Under the pieces are notes generated by a model, which ran no database searches, was not told the DNA's origin, and saw only the letters and a list, made by a program, of their open reading frames with translations. Source: Clostridiales bacterium (lineage in GTDB: Bacteria > Bacillota > Clostridia > Oscillospirales > Oscillospiraceae). From it: a stretch of DNA of 49,297 nucleotides. Location of the stretch: positions 1 to 49,297 of the forward strand of contig JALETK010000010.1 of the NCBI GenBank assembly GCA_022781505.1. The letters are read 5' to 3'. How positions within the stretch are numbered: position 1 is the first letter of the stretch; every line of letters begins with the position of its first letter. Position numbers and translations under genes: made by a program. This document shows positions 7,517 to 16,500 of the stretch, in pieces.

Positions 7517-8714
7517 AGGCGAATCCTCGCAGCTCCCCCCAGGCCTGCTCCAGCCGGGCCAGAAGCGGGGGAGCCAGAGGTTCCCGGAGGAGCTTCGGGC
7601 CGAAGGGGGTCATGGTGTTTTCGCAGCCGAAATAGACACCCCCCAGGGGAACGGCGCCATAGTGGGGCAGGCCCCGCACCAGGCGCAGAATGGACACCGC
7701 TGCCGAGGAGAGGCCGGGGGCGATGTAGGGCTTATACCCCAGGGCCCGCACCTGCAGATTCATCTCCCGGGTGGCTCTGGTCAGGGCCAGGGAGGTCTCC
7801 TGGTCATAGCCCTCGTCCGGGGCGTTGGCCACCACAAGACCGGCCCCGTGGGGGCCATAGACCCGCAGGGTGTCCGTGTCCGGCGCGGCATACCGGGCCC
7901 GGGCAGCCATGACCCCCAGGCCGAAGCCCTGCACCTGCTCCGGGGCAAGACCCTGAAAGTCCATTTCCCCGGCGTCATTCCGGTTGCTCTCCAAAAAGAC
8001 GAACCGGGCCAGGTGATCCACCGGGTCGGAGATCTGGCAGAACAGCCCGGGGAAGCGAACCCGCCGGGCCTCCCGGGCATAGTGACGGAGCATATCCCGG
8101 TTGGCCTCGTACTGAAGCATCCGCACGTCTCCCTTGGTTCCCAAAGGAGGGACGCCCCGGGAGGCGGTGAAAAGGAACAAATCACAGTCAAAGAGGCTCT
8201 GAGGCTCCGCCACCGTCACTTTGGGCAGGGGGGCGCCGTCGGGGGAGAGAACCTGGTTCAGCTCCATCTCATAGCGGCGGCAGGCCGCTTCGTTGGGGTC
8301 GTAGATGCGGATTTCCCGGAGCTCCTTACCCAGGAGCTTCAGGCCTGTGAGAACGGTGCCGCCCACGTCTCCCAGCCCCACCAGGGTGACCCGAAGCCCA
8401 TGGGCGGGGCGGCGGGTAAACTGCTCCAGGTATTCCCAGCAGCGGGGGAAGGCGGTGTTCAGCACGGCGGCCCCATGCTCCTGCACAAAGGCGGCCAGAG
8501 GGCCATTTTGCCCTGGCTCACAGGGGGTCAGGGCCTCTATGGACTCCTGACCCACCTCTTCCAGGCAGGACACGGGGTAGAGGCACCGGCTGTACAGAGG
8601 ATCGGAAGGACGAAGCAGCAGAAGAGGTGCGAAGGGGGCGGACACAGGGGTGGCCTCCGGGGGGAAGCCTCCCTCCCCGGCCAGGCAGTAGGGGCCGAAT
8701 TTCTTATAGACCAT
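7509..8714 (-). CDS. divergent lactate/malate dehydrogenase-like NAD(P)-binding protein
   Basis: 401 residues from the ATG at 8714. GGAGG lies 6 bases ahead inside the preceding gene, whose stop overlaps by 11 bases. After about 105 residues with no clear match comes a Rossmann motif, VTLVGLGDVGGTVLTGLKLLG (GxGxxG near 112), then IYDPNE (an acidic residue at the end of beta-2, favouring NAD). LFLFTASRGVPPLG follows in the place of the family's coenzyme/substrate loop, then QISDPVDHLARF, like the NPVD segment, and GPHGAG near 287, like the catalytic-His loop. Substrate-binding arginines are not obvious. It looks like a family outlier with a different substrate. Neighbours suggest work on a nucleotide- or ribosyl-linked metabolite (inference). 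Confidence 0.72.
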   Translation of the reverse strand: MVYKKFGPYCLAGEGGFPPEATPVSAPFAPLLLLRPSDPLYSRCLYPVSCLEEVGQESIEALTPCEPGQNGPLAAFVQEHGAAVLNTAFPRCWEYLEQFTRRPAHGLRVTLVGLGDVGGTVLTGLKLLGKELREIRIYDPNEAACRRYEMELNQVLSPDGAPLPKVTVAEPQSLFDCDLFLFTASRGVPPLGTKGDVRMLQYEANRDMLRHYAREARRVRFPGLFCQISDPVDHLARFVFLESNRNDAGEMDFQGLAPEQVQGFGLGVMAARARYAAPDTDTLRVYGPHGAGLVVANAPDEGYDQETSLALTRATREMNLQVRALGYKPYIAPGLSSAAVSILRLVRGLPHYGAVPLGGVYFGCENTMTPFGPKLLREPLAPPLLARLEQAWGELRGFAYE

Positions 8715-11700
8715 GGATAACCTCCGACATAGAGATGCGCCGCAGCTGTGCCAGATCATCGGACACATAGCTGGAGGCGGGGACCGTGAGATCATAGGAC
8801 AGGTGACTGCCCCGGTCCGGCAGACGGGGGCGGAACAGGGCCTCCGCCAGCCGCTCCAGGGTGAGGGTGGTGGAGAAAATGGCCAGGTGCCGCCGCTCCA
8901 GGGCGGTGAGAATATCCCGGGCATTTTCCAGGGCGGCTGTGGACAGCCGCAGCCGTCCGGAGCCGTCGGAGCCGGGGATGAAGGTGGGATTCACATAGGG
9001 GAGAACCAGGTTGATGGCCGGGCGGCTCCAGCCCAGATCCTCCGGCCGGTTCATGCTGTCCCCGCCCAGGAAGGGATAGAGGCTGCTCTCTGTGAGCCAG
9101 TTGTTGAGATTAGGAATGAAGTACTCGCAGTCCACATTCCGGCCCTGGGTGAGCATGAGATCCCGGCCCTGGCCGGAGAGAAGACCCACCACGATGCTGC
9201 GGATTTCCACATGTTCCTCTTTGAAAATGTGGTCCAGGGCGTGGATGCGGTGGCCCCGGTGCAGAAGGTCGTCCACCAAAATCACCGGGCGGCGGAAGGA
9301 TTTGATGGTTCGCACCTGGCTGGTGAGGGAGGAGTAGCCCGGGGACTCCAGAATGTGGAATTCCTCCATGTCCGCCGTATAGACCTTGTCCGCGTGGAGG
9401 GTCTTGGTCACCGTGTTGGGAACCACCTCGTCTGCCAGAATTTTTCCGTAGGGAACGCACATATAGGGGCCCAGGCGCCGGGTTCCGGCGGGGACGTCCG
9501 TCACTCCGTTGTGGGCCTGCACCTTCCGGGACAGGCTGTTGTTCAGGGTCTCCGCGTCAAAGGCCAGAAGGAGCTTCCCGGGGAACTGGGCGGTGAGAGC
9601 GGTGCGGAGCTTCAGCCGGGTTTCCGTCACCGTCTTTGTCACCACGGGGTCGCTGCGCAGAGGCTCCTTAATCCAGAGGAACACGTCCTGAATGACCACC
9701 ATGGGCGAGCGCATGTCCACGGACAGAATGTCCGGCTGATCCGGGATGGGCAGGAAGCCCAGCTGCAGCAGCTCTCTGTAAAGGCTGCTGGCGCCGCTGC
9801 AGCGGCACAGGGCATAGGTGTGATCCGTCTCCAGGCTCCGGGCCAGGAGCTCATTTACCAGCTGGCGGCGGATGCCGGCGGCGTCCTCCGAGGCGCAGGC
9901 CACATGATCCACCATCATAATGCGGCCGGAGGTGTGATTCCGGACGTAGGCGGCGGCGTCCCGGGAGCCCAGGGCCTCCAGAAGACTGGTGCTGGTCACC
10001 GTATGGCCGCAGGCCCAGCCCAGGGGCTCCTGAGAGTCGTGAATCCGGAGAAATACGCCGCAGGTACCTGCATAGTGCTCCATACAATACTGAAGCCTGG
10101 GAGGGAAGGGAAGGTCTGAGGCGACGATGTTTTCAAAATACAGGTTTCCCGGGGCCAGGATGTTTTTAAACTGGGGAGACCGGAGATACAGGCCCCGCTC
10201 GTAGATCATGGACTGAACAATGGGGTCCACCAGCATGGAGATGTCCATGTCCTTGTCCACATATTCCCGGATGCGGGTGGAGCTGACGCCCTCGCACCAG
10301 GCGGGCAGGGACACCAGCTTCCAGGTTCCCCGGAGAACCTTTTTCAGCTGCTCCTCGCCTACGCTGCTGCCGGGGCGGCGGAAAATCACATGGTTGTAAT
10401 ACCGGGCGGAGCCGGGGGCGTCGGAGCGGTAGGCGGAGGCGCCCTCGATCACATCGCTGCCGGCAGTGAGGTACAGCTCCCGGCCCGGGAACCTGGCGGC
10501 GAGAGCGGCCAGATCCTCCGGAATGGCGATGTTCACCGGTGTATTGTCCGGGAACAGATACACATCCCATTGATCCGCCACGGAGATGGCGGCAATCTTC
10601 CGGCGCAGGAGCTTGGGGATGGTTCGCTTGCTCCAGGAGAACTCGTCAATGGCCAGGTAGACCTCGAAGCCCATGGCGTGGATGTCCTGAACGATCTGCT
10701 TGTGCCCGGCGGAGAAGGGGTCGAAGGTGCCCGGAAAGAAGGCCACCGGCCTGGGGGCCGGGAATTCCAGGGGACAGCCCTCCACCTCGCAGGATACAAT
10801 CAGGCGGTACAGGTGGTTCAGCATGGCGGCGTGGTTGTAGAAGGTGAGGGGGTTGCCGGTGGGCTCAGACAGAAGGCAGGAGAGCTTTTTCCCGGTGCGG
10901 ATCAGGCAGTCCCGCCGGACGGCCTGGGAGATGGTCGGATTTCCGAAGATGCTCCGGCACAGTACGGACAGGGCGGTCTGGTGAATCACAGGGTTGTAGT
11001 GAGCGATGCCTGTGAGGAGCAGGCCCAGAACCCGGTCAAAAACCTCCACCCGTGCGCAGCACTGCTCGGTCATCATGGCGCCCAGGGTGTGCAGCGCGGC
11101 GTTGGCGGCCCGCAGGGAGCCGGTGTGGCCGGCGTGAATCAGATCATCCAGGTAGTCCAGTCCCTCTGTCAGCTCCTTGTCCGGCATCTGACACAATAGT
11201 CTGCCCAAGAACGGAGGTATGTAGTAGGAAATCTGCTCCTGACCGGTCTCCAGCTCCCGGGTCAGGTCAACCAGAATCTCGTTTTTCTGGTCAACGGTGA
11301 GATATTCCGTCAGCTGAAGGAGGACAAAACCTGCGTATTCCCGAACGGGCAGGTGCTCACTGACGGACAGCAGGTTGGAAAGGTGCATGGCGGTGTGGAA
11401 GGCCTCAGCGGGATTGGACTGGGCCTGATCCCGGAGGAAGTCAATCTGAACCAGCTTTACGGTCCAGTGAACGGCATTTTTCAGGTTGCTCAGGAAGAGC
11501 TCTCCGGGGTTTGCCTGAGGCAGGGGATCGGCGTGACCGCAGCATTGGTTGAGAAGCCGGATTCTGGTATAGCAGACGGCAAAGGAGTCGCCGGGCTCCA
11601 GGGCCGTGAGGACAGGCTCCCAGGAGGCGGAGAGCCGGGGGCATTTCTCCATAAAATGCTCCATGCACCGCATCACAGTCAGCCGCAGGGGGACGTCAGG

Positions 11701-13428
11701 GTCCTCCAGGAAGGAGGAGAGGAGAGAGATGAGGCAGGAGGGGTCCTCCACCGCCTGAGGGGGCACAAAGCACATGGCGCTGGTGAGCACCTCCCGGTCC
11801 TGCCCCTGTGCGGTCTGGAGCAGGCGCAGGAGGGGCCTTGCCATAACCTGGGCGTCATATTGGGAGCAGGAGGAGAACAGGCTCTCGGCGATGACCTTCA
11901 GACTGTCGGAAATTCGCTGGGCGTGCTTGCCGGAGATTTTCCGGTCCGGGTGGAGGCAGAGCTGGATATATTCCTCCCACAGCCGCTCCGCCTCGTCAAA
12001 GTAGCCCATGAGGGTGGGGGCATAGGCGGTGGCCGGGGCGTCGGCGGGCAGCTCCTTCCGGTAGGACGGGCCGCTGTTGGCCAGAATCCGGCCCATAATC
12101 CGGGCCGCCCGGCGGCGCACGTCTCCCTCCCGGTACATGAGCAGCTCATACAAAAAGCCCAGGGTCATGCGCTTGCTGTGCTTTGGCATATAGCTGTTGT
12201 ATTCTTCAAAGAGAAGGAGGTAGGTGCGGATTCGCTGAGGCGTCTTTTCTCCCCGGGCCTGCTCCAGAAGCTGCTCGAAGGAGGTGTCCGTGCTGAAGGT
12301 GTCCATCAGGCGCAGACTGTTGTCAAAGGTCAGGTTCCGGAGTCCCGCGACAATCTCCTGCCCGATGCACAAAGCGGGGGGCTTGGGGGAGACGGGCTGA
12401 AGCTGCTGCACCTCCATGTCGGGGGAGATGCCCCTGGAGGCCAGGAAGCTCTCAAAGTCCCGGAGCTTGGCGTAAACCGTGGCGTACCGCCGGCGCTTTT
12501 CCGGGGTCATGTTGGCGAGCTTGGACAGAATGATGGAGTAGGAATCGGCAAGGGAATAGATTTTTGTCCGCTCCCGGCCATGTTCGTCCCGGATGCCCCG
12601 GACCCGGAAATCGGCGTAAATGAGTAGCAGGGACTCCATGGGCAGATTCTCAAACTCCAGATCCCAGGTGGAGTGGTTGGCGGCCACATGGGCGATGTGG
12701 GGAAGGGCGTGCTCCGACAGGTACTGCCAGGTGAAGTAGTAGTGAAGATAGGGGGTGCGGGGCGCGTCCTTGCCCCGGCAGCCGAATTTTCCAATGTCAT
12801 GGCTCAAAGAGGCGGCGCTCACCAGGGGAATGTCCACCTTGAGACCGGCCAGCTTGGCCAGGCGCGCCCCGTGGACGGCCACGTTGTTCACGCCGATGGT
12901 ATGGCTGGCAGGGTCAAAGGGCATACAATCCCGGCCAATGCGCAAAAGAGCCTGGAACCGGTCCTTGGTGAGACAGCGGCGGAAGGCGGCGTATTCTCCG
13001 GAAATCCGGCTGTCCCGGAGCTCCTGCTCCGTGGCCCAGTGAGGGTCCAGAAGGGGATCAAAGTCACAGTGCCCCGGCTCCTGCTCCAGCAGCCAGGTGA
13101 GCACCTGGAGATAGAATTCCACGGCAGTCTCCTGAGCCTGGGTGGGCGGCTCCCGGGTGGGATCGGGAAACAGGTTTGCCGCAAGGGTTTCATATGTAAA
13201 CCGGAGCCATCCCTCGGGAGGCTGGGGACACAGCCGGTCCAGCACGGGACTGCACAGCTCCGCCAGAATGCCGCAGTCCGTCCTGCGGCCCTGAAACTGG
13301 CGTATACCGTCTTCAAACATGGAGGCGTGAAGCAGCTGAATGAATCCCCGGCGGCTGATTCCCAGGTATCCGGCAAAGGAAGCGGCGAGCTGATCCGTCA
13401 GCTCGGAAAAATTGTCTCGCAGATCCAT
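8704..13428 (-). CDS. 1574-residue multidomain protein: HD phosphohydrolase, helical repeats, NadD-like nucleotidyltransferase, GNAT-like and PRTase-like regions
   Basis: The start ATG at 13428 has GAGGAGG 9 bases upstream; a longer in-frame start would cross the preceding terminator. Regions in order: an HD domain (about 170-300) with ASLSHDIGKFG giving His210-Asp211; a long helical, HEAT-like middle (about 400-870); a NadD/cytidylyltransferase-like domain (about 890-1060) with GTFDPFSAGH at 900-909 and the later SSTRIREYV signature; a GNAT-acetyltransferase-like region (about 1075-1225, ending YRELLQLGF); and a phosphoribosyltransferase-like region with VILVDDLLHRGHR, Asp1386-Asp1387 as in PRPP-binding loops. 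In the first nucleotidyltransferase motif the usual HxGH reads SAGH, so the first His is missing. It is the lead gene of an operon with the two redox-type genes. Function unknown; the fold set suggests nucleotide or NAD-type salvage or repair. Confidence 0.8.
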   Translation of the reverse strand: MDLRDNFSELTDQLAASFAGYLGISRRGFIQLLHASMFEDGIRQFQGRRTDCGILAELCSPVLDRLCPQPPEGWLRFTYETLAANLFPDPTREPPTQAQETAVEFYLQVLTWLLEQEPGHCDFDPLLDPHWATEQELRDSRISGEYAAFRRCLTKDRFQALLRIGRDCMPFDPASHTIGVNNVAVHGARLAKLAGLKVDIPLVSAASLSHDIGKFGCRGKDAPRTPYLHYYFTWQYLSEHALPHIAHVAANHSTWDLEFENLPMESLLLIYADFRVRGIRDEHGRERTKIYSLADSYSIILSKLANMTPEKRRRYATVYAKLRDFESFLASRGISPDMEVQQLQPVSPKPPALCIGQEIVAGLRNLTFDNSLRLMDTFSTDTSFEQLLEQARGEKTPQRIRTYLLLFEEYNSYMPKHSKRMTLGFLYELLMYREGDVRRRAARIMGRILANSGPSYRKELPADAPATAYAPTLMGYFDEAERLWEEYIQLCLHPDRKISGKHAQRISDSLKVIAESLFSSCSQYDAQVMARPLLRLLQTAQGQDREVLTSAMCFVPPQAVEDPSCLISLLSSFLEDPDVPLRLTVMRCMEHFMEKCPRLSASWEPVLTALEPGDSFAVCYTRIRLLNQCCGHADPLPQANPGELFLSNLKNAVHWTVKLVQIDFLRDQAQSNPAEAFHTAMHLSNLLSVSEHLPVREYAGFVLLQLTEYLTVDQKNEILVDLTRELETGQEQISYYIPPFLGRLLCQMPDKELTEGLDYLDDLIHAGHTGSLRAANAALHTLGAMMTEQCCARVEVFDRVLGLLLTGIAHYNPVIHQTALSVLCRSIFGNPTISQAVRRDCLIRTGKKLSCLLSEPTGNPLTFYNHAAMLNHLYRLIVSCEVEGCPLEFPAPRPVAFFPGTFDPFSAGHKQIVQDIHAMGFEVYLAIDEFSWSKRTIPKLLRRKIAAISVADQWDVYLFPDNTPVNIAIPEDLAALAARFPGRELYLTAGSDVIEGASAYRSDAPGSARYYNHVIFRRPGSSVGEEQLKKVLRGTWKLVSLPAWCEGVSSTRIREYVDKDMDISMLVDPIVQSMIYERGLYLRSPQFKNILAPGNLYFENIVASDLPFPPRLQYCMEHYAGTCGVFLRIHDSQEPLGWACGHTVTSTSLLEALGSRDAAAYVRNHTSGRIMMVDHVACASEDAAGIRRQLVNELLARSLETDHTYALCRCSGASSLYRELLQLGFLPIPDQPDILSVDMRSPMVVIQDVFLWIKEPLRSDPVVTKTVTETRLKLRTALTAQFPGKLLLAFDAETLNNSLSRKVQAHNGVTDVPAGTRRLGPYMCVPYGKILADEVVPNTVTKTLHADKVYTADMEEFHILESPGYSSLTSQVRTIKSFRRPVILVDDLLHRGHRIHALDHIFKEEHVEIRSIVVGLLSGQGRDLMLTQGRNVDCEYFIPNLNNWLTESSLYPFLGGDSMNRPEDLGWSRPAINLVLPYVNPTFIPGSDGSGRLRLSTAALENARDILTALERRHLAIFSTTLTLERLAEALFRPRLPDRGSHLSYDLTVPASSYVSDDLAQLRRISMSEVIHGL

Positions 13429-13458
13429 AATGGAGCCTCCTCGGTTGATGATGCATCT

Positions 13459-13487
13459 ATTATCCTTGTTTTCGGGGTAAAAGTCAA
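13459..13487 (-). promoter_or_regulatory. promoter of the three-gene operon
   Basis: Minus strand TTGACT (13487-13482), 17-base spacer, GATAAT (13464-13459), 31 bases before the chosen ATG. Confidence 0.7.
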
Positions 13488-13498
13488 TGAAAACAATT

Positions 13499-13523
13499 GG
13501 GGCCGGCATTTTCAGCCGGCCCC
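13499..13523 (-). terminator. terminator of the double nucleotidase gene
   Basis: GGGGCCGGC arms (13499-13507, 13515-13523), 7-base loop, then AATTGTTTTC on the minus strand. It separates the nucleotidase from the next leftward operon. Confidence 0.8.
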
Positions 13524-13540
13524 GGGGATGGGAATGGGAA

Positions 13541-16500
13541 TTACTCGATGATGATGCTCCAGGTGGACTCGATGACGGGGGAGATGGTGCCGGCCTCGCG
13601 GATGTAGTCTGCCAGGAGGTTCCGGGCCTGGCCCTTGTCCTCGCCCTGGATCATGTCGTACTGGGTGGAGTAGATGATCCGGTCAGGATCATTGGGGGTG
13701 AACTCGCAGCCGTGGTCATTGAGATACTGGATGTAGTTGCCGCCGCCGTTGTACCGGTAGTTGTTCACAACCACGGTGAACACGGCGTCGTCCGCCACGG
13801 CTTCGCCCTTGTAGGAGATGGTGACCCGCTCGCCCTCGGGCTTGCTGGGATCGATGACATAGGAGAAGTCCTGGCCGTAGATCACATCGTAGTAGGTGAG
13901 GCCGCCCAGGATGGTGACGCTGCCGTCCTCCTCCACCTTCACCTTGGAGGCGGAGTACTCCAGCCAGGTGTCCACTTCCTTGCCGGTCATGGTGATCTGA
14001 TAGAACCAGTTCTCATACCGGTACAGCTTGAACATGTCGCCCAGGACGATGTCGCCGGCGGGGATCAGGTTCTCGGCACTGCCGGAGGTCAGAGGAGCGG
14101 TGATGGACAGCTGAGCGGGGGTGTCGTCGGTCTTATCGTCGGGGGTGTTCTCGCCGGTGCGGTCATAGGCGCCCCAGATCTGGACCTTGTTCACCAGGTC
14201 CACGAAAGCGGAGGGAGCGCCGCCCAGGTTGGCAGCGGAGAAGTCACCGTCGGCCTTGCCGATGGGCTGGAGCATGTACTCCTCCCAGGTGGCGGTCTCG
14301 TAGGGCTTCAGAGCGGCCTCCATGGCCTCGTCCACCTCGTAGTTGGCCTGCCACACCCGGTTTTCATCCCGGTAGGACATGGGCACGGAGGCGGCGGTGA
14401 TGGTATAGGAGCCTGCCACCTTGTCGTAGGTGATCACGGACTGGCCAACGGCATTGGCCTTGGTGCCCGGGGAGATGACGGGGATCTCCACGCCGTCGGT
14501 GTTCTCAATGGAGGTGACACCGTTGCGGTGCTCATGGCCAGAGAACACCAGGTCGATGGTGTTGGTCTCGGAAATCAGGCGGCGGATGAAGTCGGAGTCT
14601 TCGTCGGAGTCGATGCCGGAGTGGCTCACAAGGACGATCAGATCGGCCTTCTCGGTCATCTCCTGCTCGTAGTGCTTGTAGGTCTCAATGGGGTTGGCAA
14701 AGTAGATACCTTCCCAGTTGGCGGGAACGTCCCACTTGGCGACGTTGGGGTTGCCGATGCCCATGACGGCAACGGTGACGCCGTCAAAATCATAGAGGGC
14801 ATAGGGAGCGTAGCCGTTCCAGGTGGTCCAGTCCTTGGTCTCGTCGTTGTTGGTGGCGGCGGCCAGGTAGTTGGCGCAGCTCACGGCCACGGAGGACTCA
14901 GTCTCGGTGGCGTCGCTGGTCAGGTAGCTGAGGCGGCTCTGGAGGATCTTCATGCCGTAGTTGAACTCATGGTTGCCGGGCACGAACATATCATAGCCCA
15001 TCATTCTGAGGGCCTTCATGGCGGGGTCCTCTTCCTCCGTCTTGCTGAAGCAGTAATAATAGGTCAGGGGAGTGCCCTGGAGCAGATCGCCGCAGTCGGC
15101 CAGGAAGGTGTTCTCATAGAGATCCCGCTGCTCCTGGACAAAGGTGGCAACCCGGGTCAGGGACTGATGGTAGGTGCCGGAGGCGGTGTAATCCGCGGTG
15201 TAATCCGTGGCGTAGACCTGACCGTGGACGTCGGAGGTGGCCATCACATTGATATCCACCTTGCTGGTGAGGAACCGGTACACCACGGTGGCGAACTGGC
15301 CGCGGGTGGACAGGGCGCGGGGCTGCAGGGTGTTGTTCTCCATGCCGTAGATGAGGCCCACGGAGACGGCCCACTGCATGGCCTGCTGGGCATAGGACTT
15401 CACGGTGTCGCTGTCGGCAAAGGAGGAAAGATCAGCGGCCTTTTCGGTGTTCATACCGGCCACCTGGGCGTACCGGTAGAACATGGTGACCATCTCCTGA
15501 CGGGTGATGGCCTGCTTGGGGCAGAACCGGCCGTCGGGATAGCCCTTGACAATGCCGGTGGCGGAGGCCCAGATAACAGCGTTCTCGTAGAAGGAGCCCT
15601 TCACAACATCGGAGAAGGGAGCCTCGCCCGTAACCGCGGGCTCTCCGGCCAGACGGTACAGAACGGTGGCCACGGTGGCGCGGTCCAGGGTCATGTTGGG
15701 GGCGAAGAGAGTGTCGGTGATGCCGATCATGTAGCCCTGGCCGTCCACGAACTGAACAGGCTCATAGAAGAACCGGTTCTCGGGAACATCGGTGAAGGGC
15801 ATGTCGGTCACGTTGATCCGGCCCTCGCCGTAGGGATTGGAGTATTCCTCGCCGACCACGCCGTCCAGATGGTCGCGGATGAAGGTGATGAGCACCTGGT
15901 TGTCAATCATGACCTCATCCTGGAGGATCTTGTTGTCCATGAACATGTTGATGCCGTCGCCGCCGGACTTCAGCATGTAGTTGTGGGAGGCCAGAGTGTA
16001 GGTGGCATCCAGGTCAATGGGCTCGTACTCGCCCTTGTCGTTCAGAACCTGCACGTTCTTGACCCGGCGCAGACCCTCCACGGAGACGAACATGCTCTTG
16101 TCGTCGGTCTTGACGGAGGACGCCACGTTCAGGTCGATGGTGTACTTCAGGCCGGAGACCTGGAGGAAGCCGCCGTTCTCACCGGGGGTGGAGCGGGAGG
16201 CGTGCTCCAGAGCGTCCACGATTTCCTGACCGGTGGCTTCCACCACGCAGGCCATGTTGCCGAAGGGATGCACGGCGATGATCTGACCGTAGGTGATGTC
16301 GCCGGCGGGGATGTCCACACGGACGCCGCCGCCGTTCACAAAGGCGATGTCGGCGCCCAGAACGGTGCGGTAAGCGTCGGCGCACAGGTCGCCCAGATTG
16401 GTCTCGGCGCTGCGGACGGCGCGCTTGCCGGTCTCAGGATTGCTGATGGTGAGGGCCACGTCGGTCTTGGCCACCACTTCGTTGAGCTTGTCCTGATACT

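Noticed and set aside
8715-8924. 70-residue N-terminal extension of the dehydrogenase-like gene
   Set aside because: Pro/Ser/Trp-rich and overlaps the coding end of the upstream gene; GGAGG points to the ATG at 8714.
10000-13551. Several long plus-strand frames over the 1574-residue gene
   Set aside because: Composition typical of antisense frames in GC-rich DNA; minus strand has the recognised domains.
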